From Mesorhizobium sp. B2-3-12 (GTDB lineage Bacteria; Pseudomonadota; Alphaproteobacteria; Rhizobiales; Rhizobiaceae): a stretch of DNA of 64,000 nt. Below are positions 1 through 9,124 of the stretch, piece by piece. The notes beneath the pieces are model-generated. The model searched no databases. It worked only from the letters and a program-made list of their open reading frames with translations, and was not told where the DNA came from. The DNA lies in the NCBI RefSeq assembly GCF_006442205.1, contig NZ_VFVR01000001.1:434001-498000 (forward strand). Reading direction: 5' to 3'. Within the stretch, counting starts at the first letter, position 1. Each line of letters begins with the position of its first letter. Position numbers and translations under genes: made by a program.

Positions 1-1690
1 CGACGGCGCGAAACGCGATCGCCTGGATGCGGCCGCCGCTCTCCGATTGCAAATCGGCGCGAATATGGTTGGTGCCGACCGGCCTGATATCGGCCAGCCG
101 ATGGCGCGGCAGGGCGAAAACCGGCGCCACATGCCCGGCGCCGAAGGGGCCGGCCTTCTCCAGCGCGTCGAGCAGGCCGAGCGTCGCGCCTTCCGCGGCA
201 AGCGCGCCGTCGATCGCCAGGCTTTCCTCGTCCTGCAATCGGAAAACATCGGCGGCCGCCCGCTCCTCGAAGAAGGCCCTGAGCTCGCCCAGCCTGGTGC
301 GTTCGACGGTGATGCCGGCCGCCATGCCGTGGCCGCCGCCCTTGACGATGAGCCCGGCATTGGCGGCTTCGCGCACCAGCCGGCCAAGATCGAAGCCCGA
401 CACCGAACGGCCCGAACCGGTACCGATGCCCATGGCATTAAAGGCAATTGCGAAAGCCGGCCGACGCGCGTGATCCTTGAGCCTCGAAGCGAGCAGGCCG
501 ACAATGCCGGGATGCCAGTTGTTGCTGGCGGTCACGACGATCGCCGGGCCGCTGCCGCCCGCCAGTTCGGCATCGGCTTCGGCGCGCGCGGCGGCGAGCA
601 TCTCCTGCTCCATCAACTGCCGTTCCTGGTTCAGCCGGTCGAGCGTCTCGGCTATGGTCTGCGCCTCGACCGGATCGTCCGTTGCCAGCAGCCGGCTGCC
701 GAGCGCGGCATCGCCGATGCGCCCGCCCGCATTGATGCGCGGGCCGATCAGATAGGCAAGATGGAAGGTGCTGATCGGCTCGCCAATGCGCGACACCCGC
801 GCCAGCGCGGCCATCCCTTCATTCTTCTGCTGCCGCGCCACTTGCAGGCCCTTGACGACGAAGGCGCGGTTGACACCGGTGAGCGGCACCACGTCGCAGA
901 CCGTGGCAAGCGCAACGAGATCGAGCAGCGAAAGCAGGTCTGGCGGCGTGGCGTCGGTCATCCCGCGCAGCACCTTTGCCGTCTGGACGAGGGCGAGGAA
1001 GACCACGCCGGCGGCACAGAGATGGCCCTGCCCGGAAAGATCGTCGTCGCGGTTTGGATTGACGACGGCATGCGCCGCCGGCAGCGCGCCGCCAACCTGG
1101 TGATGGTCCAGCACCACGACATCGGCGCCCGCCTCCTTGGCGGCCTCGACGGAAACGGCGCTGTTGGTGCCGCAATCGACGGTGACGATCAGCGTCGCGC
1201 CGCGCGAGACCAGTTCGCGCATGGCATCGGGATTGGGACCGTAACCCTCGAAGATGCGATCCGGAATATAGATTTCCGACGGCACCGAGAAATGCGAGAG
1301 AAACCGCTTCAGCAAGGCCGACGAGGCCGCGCCGTCGACGTCGTAGTCGCCGAAGATCGCGACTTTCTCCCGGGCCACGACGGCGGCGGCGATGCGGATG
1401 GCGGCCTTGTCCATGTCGGTCAGCGAGGCCGGATTCGGCAACAGGTCGCGGACCGTCGGGTCGAGAAACCGCTCGGTCCCGTCGGCGGTGACCCCGCGTC
1501 CGGCAAGAACGCGCGCGACGATGTCGGGCACGCCATGACCCTGGGCGATGGCGAGCGCGATCATGTCCTGCCGTTCGGTCAGCCGGTGCTCCCAGGAGAG
1601 ACCGGTAGCCGACTGCCTGACATCGAGGAAGAGGCGCCTTTCGCCCGTCATGCGCTTTGCCAACTCATGGTTGGCGGCAGGATAATGCAT
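1..1690 (-). CDS. recJ: Single-stranded-DNA-specific exonuclease RecJ (C-terminal end outside window)
   Basis: RecJ degrades single-stranded DNA 5' to 3' in RecF-pathway recombination and mismatch repair. Reading the minus strand from the ATG at 1690 gives an uninterrupted frame to the window edge, about 563 codons of a family usually near 600, so only the C-terminal end is missing. The DHH phosphoesterase signature (VVVLDHHQVGG) follows an IVTVDCGTNSA motif, and the DHHA1-type GGGHGMAAG motif lies further on. An in-frame ATG 13 codons later (1651, beginning MTGERRLFLD) is an equally plausible start. The gene is last in the alaC-hom-glpX-recJ series, all on the minus strand. It is separated from glpX by 358 bases of palindromic repeats, so it may have its own promoter. 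Confidence 0.93.
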   Translation of the reverse strand, partial: MHYPAANHELAKRMTGERRLFLDVRQSATGLSWEHRLTERQDMIALAIAQGHGVPDIVARVLAGRGVTADGTERFLDPTVRDLLPNPASLTDMDKAAIRIAAAVVAREKVAIFGDYDVDGAASSALLKRFLSHFSVPSEIYIPDRIFEGYGPNPDAMRELVSRGATLIVTVDCGTNSAVSVEAAKEAGADVVVLDHHQVGGALPAAHAVVNPNRDDDLSGQGHLCAAGVVFLALVQTAKVLRGMTDATPPDLLSLLDLVALATVCDVVPLTGVNRAFVVKGLQVARQQKNEGMAALARVSRIGEPISTFHLAYLIGPRINAGGRIGDAALGSRLLATDDPVEAQTIAETLDRLNQERQLMEQEMLAAARAEADAELAGGSGPAIVVTASNNWHPGIVGLLASRLKDHARRPAFAIAFNAMGIGTGSGRSVSGFDLGRLVREAANAGLIVKGGGHGMAAGITVERTRLGELRAFFEERAAADVFRLQDEESLAIDGALAAEGATLGLLDALEKAGPFGAGHVAPVFALPRHRLADIRPVGTNHIRADLQSESGGRIQAIAFRAV

Positions 1691-1742
1691 GTCGCCCAAA
1701 ACCGTGCAGCGGTTTTAGGGTGACGACGTGCACAAACAACAG

Positions 1743-1778
1743 TTTAAAGCGCGTCGCGTTGACGCGACGCGCTTTAAA
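1743..1778. repeat. Perfect 16-bp inverted repeat between glpX and recJ
   Basis: Positions 1743-1758 (TTTAAAGCGCGTCGCG) pair perfectly with 1763-1778 around a four-base loop. A shorter inverted repeat, AAAACCG-tgcag-CGGTTTT at 1698-1716, lies just upstream of the recJ start. No gene is convincing in the 358-base interval 1691-2048, which consists mostly of palindromes. A structure this close to recJ could act in transcription or mRNA stability, but that is inference. Confidence 0.7.
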
Positions 1779-1948
1779 GCCAAAGGCCGGCAAAGCCAGG
1801 CGGATGCGCGTAGCGAGAGACTTCAAGGAAAAACTACGCTTTCCGCCTTTGGGCCATGCATCGGCGCCATTCGCCGGCCGCTTGCGAAATGCGGGCGGCG
1901 TGCCAGCCAGATGGCTAACAACTGAAACCCGGCTCCGCAAGCAGGCCT

Positions 1949-2052
1949 AGAGCGGTTCAGCGTTTGGTGGAATCGCTGAACCGCTCTAACGCTTTGTTTT
2001 TACGCAATTCCGAACGGAAAGCCGTTACACACTTTTCCTGGAATTGCTCTAG
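1949..2052. repeat. Composite rhizobial palindromic repeat at the 3' end of glpX
   Basis: Two palindromes lie side by side. The first is AGAGCGGTTCAGCG (1949-1962) paired with its complement at 1974-1987. The second runs from about 2003 to 2052 and has outer arms GCAATTCC/GGAATTGC and an inner GGAAA...TTTTCC pairing. The second element abuts the TAG stop of glpX. A related copy occurs at 11222-11277, which shows that this is a dispersed element. Such REP-like units are common between Mesorhizobium genes. Confidence 0.75.
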
Positions 2053-3032
2053 AACTTATCCAGATCCTGGTGCCGGGCCTTGATCTCCCGCACGGTGCGC
2101 GATGAGGAGCGCAGCACGATCGTATGCGTTGTGATGGTGGTGCGGCCGAACTTGACACCGGCCAGCATGTTGCCGTCGGTGACGCCGGTGGCCGCGAACA
2201 GCACGTCGCCGCGCGCCATGTCTTCGGCACGATAGATCCGCTTCGGATCGGCAATGCCCATCTTCACGGCACGTGCGACCTTCTCCGGCGTATCGAGGAT
2301 CAGCCGGCCCTGCATCTGGCCGCCGGTGCAGCGCAATGCCGCCGCCGCCAGAACGCCTTCCGGCGCGCCCCCGGTGCCGAGATAGATGTCGATGCCGGTT
2401 TCTTCCGGATCGGTGGTGTGGATGACGCCGGCGACGTCGCCGTCGCCGATCAGTCGGATCGCCGCGCCCGTGGCGCGCACGGCGTCGATCAGCTTGGCGT
2501 GGCGGGGCCGGTCGAGGATGCAGGCCGTGATGTCGGCCACGGCGACGCCCTTCGCCCGGGCCAGGCTGGCGATATTGTCGGCCGGCGAGGCGTCGATGTC
2601 GATGACGCCTTCGGCGTAGCCCGGACCGATCGCGATCTTGTCCATGTAGACATCAGGCGCGAACAGCAGGCTGCCCTTCTCGGCGATCGCGATCACGGCG
2701 AGCGCGTTCGGCAGGTTCTTGGCACAGATCGTCGTGCCTTCCAGCGGATCGAGCGCGATATCGACGGCCGGGCCTTTGCCGGTGCCGACCTCCTCGCCGA
2801 TATAGAGCATCGGCGCCTCGTCCCGCTCGCCCTCGCCGATCACCACCGTGCCCTTGATCGCAAGCTGGTTGAGTTCGTGACGCATGGCGTCGACCGCGAC
2901 CTGATCGGCGGCCTTTTCGTCGCCGCGTCCGCGCAGCCTGGCGGCCGCGACGGCGGCCCGTTCGGTGACGCGCGCCAGTTCCATGGTGAGTATCCGGTCA
3001 AGGCCGGCGACGATGTCCTGGGCCACATTCAT
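2049..3032 (-). CDS. glpX: Class II fructose-1,6-bisphosphatase GlpX
   Basis: GlpX hydrolyses fructose-1,6-bisphosphate to fructose-6-phosphate in gluconeogenesis and the Calvin-type carbon pathways of rhizobia. The product has 327 residues, the usual length. IGEGERDEAP (residues 65-74) and DPLEGT (95-100) are the metal- and phosphate-binding motifs of the class. The open frame extends 25 codons further upstream, but the ATG at 3032 (MNVAQDIVAG) has a GAGGA ribosome site nine bases upstream and matches the family start. The stop codon touches a palindromic repeat. The gene lies downstream of hom in a cluster seen in many rhizobia, with two small genes inserted between them. Confidence 0.96.
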   Translation of the reverse strand: MNVAQDIVAGLDRILTMELARVTERAAVAAARLRGRGDEKAADQVAVDAMRHELNQLAIKGTVVIGEGERDEAPMLYIGEEVGTGKGPAVDIALDPLEGTTICAKNLPNALAVIAIAEKGSLLFAPDVYMDKIAIGPGYAEGVIDIDASPADNIASLARAKGVAVADITACILDRPRHAKLIDAVRATGAAIRLIGDGDVAGVIHTTDPEETGIDIYLGTGGAPEGVLAAAALRCTGGQMQGRLILDTPEKVARAVKMGIADPKRIYRAEDMARGDVLFAATGVTDGNMLAGVKFGRTTITTHTIVLRSSSRTVREIKARHQDLDKF

Positions 3033-3172
3033 GTCGGCAAATCCTCGTTTGATGCCGCCTCCCGCCGTAGGCGCGCTTGTTTTGTCAAACGAGCATGACA
3101 ACGGCAAGACCTGGCGGGAATTTTACCGAAAGGATAGCAATATCAATCGATTGACACCATTCTTAAAACAAT

Positions 3173-3203
3173 GCCGGCCCGGTTCGAGAGGAACCAGGCC
3201 GGC
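3173..3203 (-). terminator. Rho-independent terminator after the small membrane protein gene
   Basis: The stem GCCGGCC-c-GGTTC pairs with GAACC-a-GGCCGGC around a gagag loop. On the minus strand it is followed by attgtttt. It lies 30 bases downstream of the gene at 3233-3400 and separates that gene from glpX. Confidence 0.75.
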
Positions 3204-3232
3204 ACGAAACAGAAATTGCCGTCCTTCGCGGC

Positions 3233-3400
3233 CTAGAAAACCGCGAGGTATTTCAGCAGCGAAATAATACCGATGATGATGACGATGATCTGCACGATCT
3301 GCCGCATCCGGGCGTCGAGCGGCAGTCGCTGAACCAGATAGAGAACGAGAATGATGACGAGAAACGTGATCAGGATGCCGATCAACACGGACGAAGCCAT
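3233..3400 (-). CDS. Small two-segment membrane protein (Thivi_2564-like)
   Basis: This 55-residue protein begins at MASSVLIGIL (ATG at 3400). It has one hydrophobic helix at residues 2-20, a short polar turn containing RLPLDARMRQ, and a second helix to the C-terminus. The arrangement of helix, P-D-R turn, helix and terminal LLKYLAVF resembles the small Thivi_2564-type membrane family, whose function is unknown. The frame opens five codons earlier, but the ATG at 3400 is the simpler choice. It lies between the DUF883-like gene and glpX on the same strand and is followed by a terminator, which suggests a separate small transcript. Confidence 0.7.
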   Translation of the reverse strand: MASSVLIGILITFLVIILVLYLVQRLPLDARMRQIVQIIVIIIGIISLLKYLAVF

Positions 3401-3469
3401 GATGCCCTCCTTCAAATGATTTCTGAAACGGCGAAACGAGCCGGCAATGCCGGCTCAATGCCGGAGCGG

Positions 3470-3826
3470 TCAGTACCAGCGGCGCGGCGTGTCGTTCATC
3501 GACTGGCCGACGGCAATCCCGGCCAGAAAACCGAGCAAACCGATCACGCCGACCACGGCGGTCGTCGTGCCTGGATTTTCGCGCGCGACTTCCGAAACGG
3601 ACTGGGCCTGGCTGCGCAACTGCTGTGCCGTCCGCGAGGCGCGGGAAGCGGCCGTCTCGTAGAAATCCGATGCCTGTTCGCTGGCATCATCGAGCATTTC
3701 CGCGCTGCGTGCCGAGATGCTCTTGTTGATCTTGGTGATTTCCTTGCGCAGGTCGGCGATCTGCTTTTCCAGCGTCTTCTGGATGTCGTCGATGTCAGGG
3801 GTGTCGGATTTGTTGGTATCGGCCAT
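3470..3826 (-). CDS. DUF883 / ElaB-YqjD-like membrane-anchored protein
   Basis: The 118-residue product starts at MADTNKSDTP and is preceded by AGGGAG with seven-base spacing. It is acidic and predicted helical (about residues 10-85, coiled-coil-like, rich in K, E, A, S). A single C-terminal transmembrane segment follows (TAVVGVIGLLGFLAGIAVGQ), then a short tail ending in PRRWY. That layout is typical of ElaB/YqjD/DUF883 proteins, which are stationary-phase or stress-associated inner-membrane proteins, ribosome-linked in E. coli. The role here is inferred from architecture only. The gene lies between hom and the small membrane protein gene. Confidence 0.75.
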   Translation of the reverse strand: MADTNKSDTPDIDDIQKTLEKQIADLRKEITKINKSISARSAEMLDDASEQASDFYETAASRASRTAQQLRSQAQSVSEVARENPGTTTAVVGVIGLLGFLAGIAVGQSMNDTPRRWY

Positions 3827-3946
3827 GAAGCGGCTCCCTTGGTTGCTGACCAAGAGAACGGCGCGGGCGCGGATTCGTTCCGGTAGCGGCCCTCATCGAA
3901 AACGAAAGCCGCCGTCGACCATGCCGGGTGGCAACGGGACTGTTGG

Positions 3947-5260
3947 CTACCCCGCCCGTTCGATGCGGATGACCTGCGGCTTGTCGGTCAGATGGCCGTC
4001 CTTGGTGATGCCGTCGACGGCCTTGCGCACGGCGGCCTCGGTCGTCTCGTGGGTGACGAGGATCACCGTCTTCTGCGCCGCCGCCTCGCCGCTGACCGCG
4101 TGCTGGACGATCGATTCCAGCGAAATGTCGTTGTCGGCCATGCGCTTGGCGATTGCCGCGAAGACGCCGATGCGGTCATGCACGGTCAGCCTGATGAAGT
4201 AACCGCCGGCATGGCTGCGCATCTGCGCCTTCTTGTAGGGCTTCAACTCCTTCGCCGGACGGCCGAAGACCGGACCGTGCTGGAAACCGGGTCGGCTCTT
4301 GGCGATGTCGGCGACGTCGCCGATGACCGCCGAAGCTGTGGCATTGCCGCCCGCACCTGGGCCAGAGAGCAGCAGTTCGCCCAGAATATCGGTCTCGATC
4401 GCCACCGCATTGGTAACGCCATGCACCTGCGCGATGACGGAAGCCGTCGGCACCATGGTCGGGTGCACGCGCTGCTCGATACCGCTTTCGGTACGCTGGG
4501 CGACGCCGAGCAGCTTGATCCGGTAGCCGAGATCGCCGGCCGCGCGAATGTCGGCCTGGGTGATGTTGGAAATGCCTTCCATGTAGATGTCGTTGGCAGC
4601 GATCCTGGTGCCGAAGGCAAGGCTGGTCAGGATCGACAGCTTGTGCGCGGTGTCATGGCCCTCGATGTCGAAGGTCGGATCGGCTTCGGCGTAACCCAGC
4701 CGCTGCGCGTCCTTCAGCACGACATCGAAAGAGACGCCCTCGGCCTCCATGCGGGTCAGGATATAATTGCAGGTGCCGTTGAGAATGCCGAACACGCGGG
4801 TGACCGAGTTCCCGGCCATCGCTTCGCGCATCGTCTTGATGACGGGAATGCCGCCGGCCACCGCTGCCTCGTAGTTGAGCAGCACGCCCTTCTTCTCGGC
4901 GATCTCGGCAAGCGTCACGCCATGCTTGGCAAGCAGCGCCTTGTTGGCGGTGACGACATGGCGGCCGGCTTCGAGCGCGGCCTTCACCGAAGCCCGCGCC
5001 GGTCCCTCGTCGCCGCCGATCAGCTCGACGAACACGTCGATCTCGGCGGTCTGCGCCATCTTCACCGGATCGTCGAACCAAATCGCGGCGCCGAGATCGA
5101 CGCCACGGTCGCGTTTCCGGTCGCGCGCCGACACCGCGGCCACGACGATGTCTCGCCCACATTGGCGGGTCAGTTCCGTCGCCTTGTCGCGCAGCACGCG
5201 CGCCACCGAGGCACCGACCGTGCCAAGTCCGGCAATTCCAACACGCAGTGCTTCAGCCAT
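3947..5260 (-). CDS. hom: Homoserine dehydrogenase
   Basis: This enzyme reduces aspartate-4-semialdehyde to homoserine with NAD(P)H at the branch point to threonine, methionine and isoleucine. The product has 437 residues, in the family range. The N-terminal Rossmann motif is GLGTVG (residues 11-16). The catalytic region includes the GxxGGIPVIKTMREA segment and NGTCNYIL. A C-terminal ACT domain (about residues 355-430, GGYFIRLTVHDRIGVFAAI) is the usual threonine-feedback module. The gene starts 36 bases after the end of alaC, so the two are probably co-transcribed, joining amino-acid biosynthesis steps. Confidence 0.97.
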   Translation of the reverse strand: MAEALRVGIAGLGTVGASVARVLRDKATELTRQCGRDIVVAAVSARDRKRDRGVDLGAAIWFDDPVKMAQTAEIDVFVELIGGDEGPARASVKAALEAGRHVVTANKALLAKHGVTLAEIAEKKGVLLNYEAAVAGGIPVIKTMREAMAGNSVTRVFGILNGTCNYILTRMEAEGVSFDVVLKDAQRLGYAEADPTFDIEGHDTAHKLSILTSLAFGTRIAANDIYMEGISNITQADIRAAGDLGYRIKLLGVAQRTESGIEQRVHPTMVPTASVIAQVHGVTNAVAIETDILGELLLSGPGAGGNATASAVIGDVADIAKSRPGFQHGPVFGRPAKELKPYKKAQMRSHAGGYFIRLTVHDRIGVFAAIAKRMADNDISLESIVQHAVSGEAAAQKTVILVTHETTEAAVRKAVDGITKDGHLTDKPQVIRIERAG

Positions 5261-5296
5261 GGAAGGCGGCGTCCCTCAAATCAGATCGAATTGTAT

Positions 5297-6514
5297 TTAC
5301 CGGTGGGCGGAAAGCGGCACCACATTGTTGGGCTGCTTGGCGCTGGTCGACAGGAAGCGCTTGATGTTGCGCGCCGCCTGGCGGATCCGGTGCTCGTTCT
5401 CGACCAGTGCCATGCGCACGAAATCGTCGCCATGCTCGCCGAAACCGACACCCGGCGCCACCGCCACGTCGGCATGCTCGATGAGCAGCTTGGAGAATTC
5501 GAGCGATCCCAGATGCCGGAACGGCTCCGGGATCGGCGCCCAGGCGAACATCGAGGCGGCCGGGGCCGGGATGGCCCATCCGGCGCGGCCGAAGGCATCG
5601 ACCATCACGTCGCGGCGCTTGTGATAGATGTCGCGCACCTCGGCGATATCGGCGCCGTCGCCATTGAGCGCATGGGCGGCGGCCACCTGGATCGGGGTGA
5701 AGGCGCCGTAGTCGAGATAGGATTTGACCCGGGTCAGCGCCGAGATCAGCCGCTCGTTGCCGACGGCGAAGCCCATGCGCCAGCCGGGCATGGAAAAGGT
5801 CTTGGACATCGAGGTGAACTCGACGCAGACATCCATGGCGCCCGGAACCTGCAGCACGGAAGGCGGCGGATTGCCGTCGAAATAGATCTCCGAATAGGCA
5901 AGGTCGGACAGGATGATGATGTCGTTCTTCTTGGCGAAGGCGACGACGTCCTTGTAGAAATCGAGCGAGGCCACCAGTGCCGTCGGGTTCGACGGATAGT
6001 TGAGGATCAGCGCCAGCGGCTTCGGAATCGAGTGGCGGACACCGCGCTCGAGCGCCGGAATGAAGCCGTCATCGGGCTCGACCTGCAGCGAACGGATGAC
6101 GCCGCCCGACATGATGAAGCCGAAGGCGTGGATCGGATAGGTCGGATTGGGGCACAGGATGACATCGCCGGGCGCGGTGATCGCCTGCGCCATGTTGGCG
6201 AAGCCTTCCTTCGAGCCAAGCGTGGCCACCACCTGCGTATCGGGGTTGAGCTTCACGCCGAAGCGGCGGGCATAGTAGTTTGCCTGGGCGCGGCGCAGGC
6301 CTGGAATGCCGCGCGACGAGGAATAGCGGTGCGTGCGCGGGTCGCGCACGACCTCGCACAATTTGTCGACGATGGCCTTCGGCGTCGGCAGGTCCGGATT
6401 GCCCATGCCGAGGTCGACGATGTCGGCGCCGCGCGAACGGGCGCTGGCCTTGAGCCGGTTGACCTGCTCGAACACGTAGGGCGGAAGCCGGCGGACCTTG
6501 TGAAATTCTTCCAT
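5297..6514 (-). CDS. alaC: AlaC-type class I/II aminotransferase (alanine / LL-diaminopimelate type)
   Basis: This PLP-dependent fold-type I aminotransferase has 405 residues from the ATG at 6514 (MEEFHKVRRLPPYVF). A TTG six codons upstream is the only alternative start and has no better ribosome site. The PLP-binding lysine is K238 in SMSKTFSMPGWRMGF. HRYSSSRGIPGLR and NYPSNPTA are also conserved. The sequence closely follows E. coli AlaC, a glutamate-pyruvate aminotransferase. Rhizobial copies are often labelled LL-diaminopimelate aminotransferase, and sequence alone does not settle the substrate. It is first in the minus-strand run into hom. Confidence 0.9.
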   Translation of the reverse strand: MEEFHKVRRLPPYVFEQVNRLKASARSRGADIVDLGMGNPDLPTPKAIVDKLCEVVRDPRTHRYSSSRGIPGLRRAQANYYARRFGVKLNPDTQVVATLGSKEGFANMAQAITAPGDVILCPNPTYPIHAFGFIMSGGVIRSLQVEPDDGFIPALERGVRHSIPKPLALILNYPSNPTALVASLDFYKDVVAFAKKNDIIILSDLAYSEIYFDGNPPPSVLQVPGAMDVCVEFTSMSKTFSMPGWRMGFAVGNERLISALTRVKSYLDYGAFTPIQVAAAHALNGDGADIAEVRDIYHKRRDVMVDAFGRAGWAIPAPAASMFAWAPIPEPFRHLGSLEFSKLLIEHADVAVAPGVGFGEHGDDFVRMALVENEHRIRQAARNIKRFLSTSAKQPNNVVPLSAHR

Positions 6515-6576
6515 GGCGGTTCCAGACAGCAAAGGGAGCCCCGGATATGTTAGGGCATTGGGCGCGCGCTATATAC

Positions 6577-6969
6577 TCATTTGCAGGTAGGGTCGAGGGT
6601 GGGGTCGCATTTGCCTTCGATCTGCTTCAGCGTCTGCGGACCGTGTTTCTTGGCGAGATCGGTCAACGCCGCCTGGTTGGTGACGGCCGCGCCGCCGCCC
6701 TTGGCGCCCTGCCCGTTCTCGTCGGCCTTCAACTGGGCGAGCTTGGCGTTCTTCTCGGCCTCGGTGAATTGTTTCGCCGCCACTTTCGGCGGGATGTTCA
6801 GGTTCGGAAAGGTGCCGGTGTCCTTCGGGCCGGCGTCCGAGGCCATCGGCACCGGGCCACTGGTATTCGTGCTCGAACATCCGGCAATGGCCACGAACAT
6901 GATCGCCGCGCCGATGCGGCAAAAATGGCCGGCACCGAAAAAAACAGTCTCGCCAAACTTATTCGTCAT
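6577..6969 (-). CDS. Putative lipoprotein of unknown function
   Basis: The 130-residue product starts at the ATG at 6969, with AAGGAA about six bases upstream. A hydrophobic stretch ending in the lipobox VAIAGC is followed by SSTNTSG, which predicts processing by signal peptidase II and lipid attachment. The mature part is polar and Lys/Ala-rich, with a helical middle and a C-terminus ending CDPTLDPTCK with two cysteines. I recognise no domain. The gene is divergent from phaC, with under 100 bases between the starts, so promoters for both may overlap. Confidence 0.75.
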   Translation of the reverse strand: MTNKFGETVFFGAGHFCRIGAAIMFVAIAGCSSTNTSGPVPMASDAGPKDTGTFPNLNIPPKVAAKQFTEAEKNAKLAQLKADENGQGAKGGGAAVTNQAALTDLAKKHGPQTLKQIEGKCDPTLDPTCK

Positions 6970-7067
6970 ATTGTTTCCTTGGCAGCCGGGGTAGAGCGAG
7001 ATTGGACCCTGTCGGATGTCCCATGTTAATATGTCAAGAAAACGCTTCCGGAGGAACCCCGCGAACC

Positions 7068-8903
7068 ATGTCCAAAACACCCGATTCGGGCAAAGCGGAA
7101 GATGGCGGACCTTCGACGGTCGAGCAATATCTGGTGAAGGATCCGGAACGCTTCGCGCTGAACATGGCGCGGATGATCGAGCAGGCCGGCAAAGCTGCCT
7201 CCGCCTGGGCCGAACCGCGCGAAAAAGGTGAGGTCCGCGACCATGTCGCCGAGCCGGTCGTCGACATGGTCAAGACCTTCTCCAAGCTCTCGGAATACTG
7301 GCTTGCCGATCCGCAGCGCGCGCTCGAGGCGCAGACAAGGCTGTTCGCCGGCTATATGACGGTTTGGGCAAATGCCATCCAGCGCGTCAGCCCCAACGCC
7401 GAAGGGCCCGACGATGCCGTCAAACCGGAGCGCGGCGACAAGCGTTTCCAGGATCCGGAATGGGGCCGCAACGCCTTCTTCGATTTCCTCAAGCAGGCCT
7501 ATCTCGTCACCTCGCGCTGGGCGTCCGAGCTGGTCGACCATGCCGAAGGCCTGGACGAGCACACCCGCCACAAGGCGAGCTTCTACGTCAAGCAGGTATC
7601 GAACGCCATCTCGCCGTCCAATTTCATCCTGACCAATCCCGAACTGTTTCGCGAAACCGTCGCCTCCAACGGCGAAAACCTGGTGCGCGGCATGAAGATG
7701 CTGGCCGAGGACATCGCCGCCGGCAAGGGCGACCTGAAATTGCGCCAGGCGGACTATTCGCCCTTTGAGATCGGCAGGAACATCGCCACCACGCCCGGCA
7801 AGGTGGTCGGCCGCAGCGATGTCGCCGAGATCATCCAGTATGATGCGGCGACCGAGACGGTGCTGAAGCGCCCGCTGCTGATCTGCCCGCCCTGGATCAA
7901 CAAGTTCTACATCCTCGACCTCAACCCGCAGAAATCCTTCATCCGATGGGCGATCGAGCAAGGCCACACCGTTTTCGTCATCTCCTGGATCAATCCGGAC
8001 GAGCGCCACGGCGCCAAGAACTGGGAAGCCTATATCAGGGAGGGCCTGCAATACGGCCTCGACACGATCGAGAAGGCGATCGGCGAACGCGACGTCAACG
8101 CGATCGGCTACTGCGTCGGCGGCACGCTGCTGGCGGCGGCATTGGCGCTGATGACCAGGGAAGGCGACGACCGCATCAAGTCGGCGACCTTCTTCACCAC
8201 CCAGGTCGACTTCACCTATGCCGGCGATCTGAAAGTGTTCGTCGACGAGGAACAGGTCGCGGCGGTGGAAAAGTCGATGAACGAAAAGGGCTATCTCGAC
8301 GGCACCAAGATGGCCACCGCCTTCAACATGCTGCGCTCGGGCGACCTGATCTGGCCCTATGTCGTCAACAACTACATGCGCGGCAAGGATCCACTGCCCT
8401 TCGACCTGCTCTACTGGAACGCCGATTCGACCCGCATGGCGGCGGCCAACCATTCCTTCTACCTGCGCAACTGCTATCTCGAGAACAACCTCTCGCGCGG
8501 CACGATGGAGCTGGCGGGCCACACGGTCTCGCTCGGCGATGTCACCATTCCGGTCTACAATCTCGCCTCCCGGGAAGATCACATCGCGCCGGCGCTGTCC
8601 GTCTTCCTCGGCTCGAAATATTTCGGCGGCTCGGTCGAGTATGTGATGGCGGGATCGGGCCATATAGCGGGCGTCGTCAATCCGCCCGCATCCAACAAAT
8701 ACCAGTACTGGACCGGCGGCCCGCCGAAAGGCGACTTCGACCAGTGGATAGCCAGCGCCCAGGACCATCCCGGATCCTGGTGGCCGCACTGGCAAAGCTG
8801 GATAGAGGCCAAGGACAACACCCGCGTCCCTGCCCGCAAACCCGGCAAGCATATGAAAACCTTGGGCGATGCTCCCGGGACCTATGTCAGGGTGCGTGTG
8901 TAA
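7068..8903 (+). CDS. phaC: Class I poly(3-hydroxyalkanoate) synthase PhaC
   Basis: PhaC polymerises 3-hydroxyacyl-CoA into polyhydroxyalkanoate granules, the carbon store of rhizobia. The product has 611 residues. The alpha/beta-hydrolase core carries the lipase-box variant GYCVGG with nucleophile C349. The ICPPWINKFYILDLNP and TVFVISWINPD motifs and the catalytic-histidine motif GSGHIAG are typical of class I. The start at 7068 is chosen because GGAGGA lies 12 bases upstream and because an N-terminal helical region is normal for the class. It is an isolated gene here. phaA, phaB, phaR and phasin genes are not in the window. Confidence 0.96.
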   Translation: MSKTPDSGKAEDGGPSTVEQYLVKDPERFALNMARMIEQAGKAASAWAEPREKGEVRDHVAEPVVDMVKTFSKLSEYWLADPQRALEAQTRLFAGYMTVWANAIQRVSPNAEGPDDAVKPERGDKRFQDPEWGRNAFFDFLKQAYLVTSRWASELVDHAEGLDEHTRHKASFYVKQVSNAISPSNFILTNPELFRETVASNGENLVRGMKMLAEDIAAGKGDLKLRQADYSPFEIGRNIATTPGKVVGRSDVAEIIQYDAATETVLKRPLLICPPWINKFYILDLNPQKSFIRWAIEQGHTVFVISWINPDERHGAKNWEAYIREGLQYGLDTIEKAIGERDVNAIGYCVGGTLLAAALALMTREGDDRIKSATFFTTQVDFTYAGDLKVFVDEEQVAAVEKSMNEKGYLDGTKMATAFNMLRSGDLIWPYVVNNYMRGKDPLPFDLLYWNADSTRMAAANHSFYLRNCYLENNLSRGTMELAGHTVSLGDVTIPVYNLASREDHIAPALSVFLGSKYFGGSVEYVMAGSGHIAGVVNPPASNKYQYWTGGPPKGDFDQWIASAQDHPGSWWPHWQSWIEAKDNTRVPARKPGKHMKTLGDAPGTYVRVRV

Positions 8904-9124
8904 CGGACTGTAATGTGTGGTGAGTTGACGGACCCGTAAAAGCGGGCGAAATGGTGTCGTCAACCATCAAGCAGCCGCAATTCGGCAGTCGCTGCAAAAA
9001 TACTTACAGGCTTGCTGATTTGACACAGGTCTCGTTTCCGGATCGGAGACAATGGTCAGCCTGACGCGGACATACTGGTCAGCGTCTCGGACATACCGAC
9101 CGGACATCGAGGGGGAATTTGAGT

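Noticed and set aside
47..1723. 558-residue plus-strand open frame
   Set aside because: It is antisense to recJ, whose minus-strand product has DHH motifs. The plus-strand product has no recognisable domain.
3992..6553. 853-residue plus-strand open frame
   Set aside because: It is a shadow of hom and alaC, both clear on the minus strand. It arises from high GC and codon bias.
7026..8963. 645-residue minus-strand open frame
   Set aside because: It is antisense to phaC and has no domain pattern.
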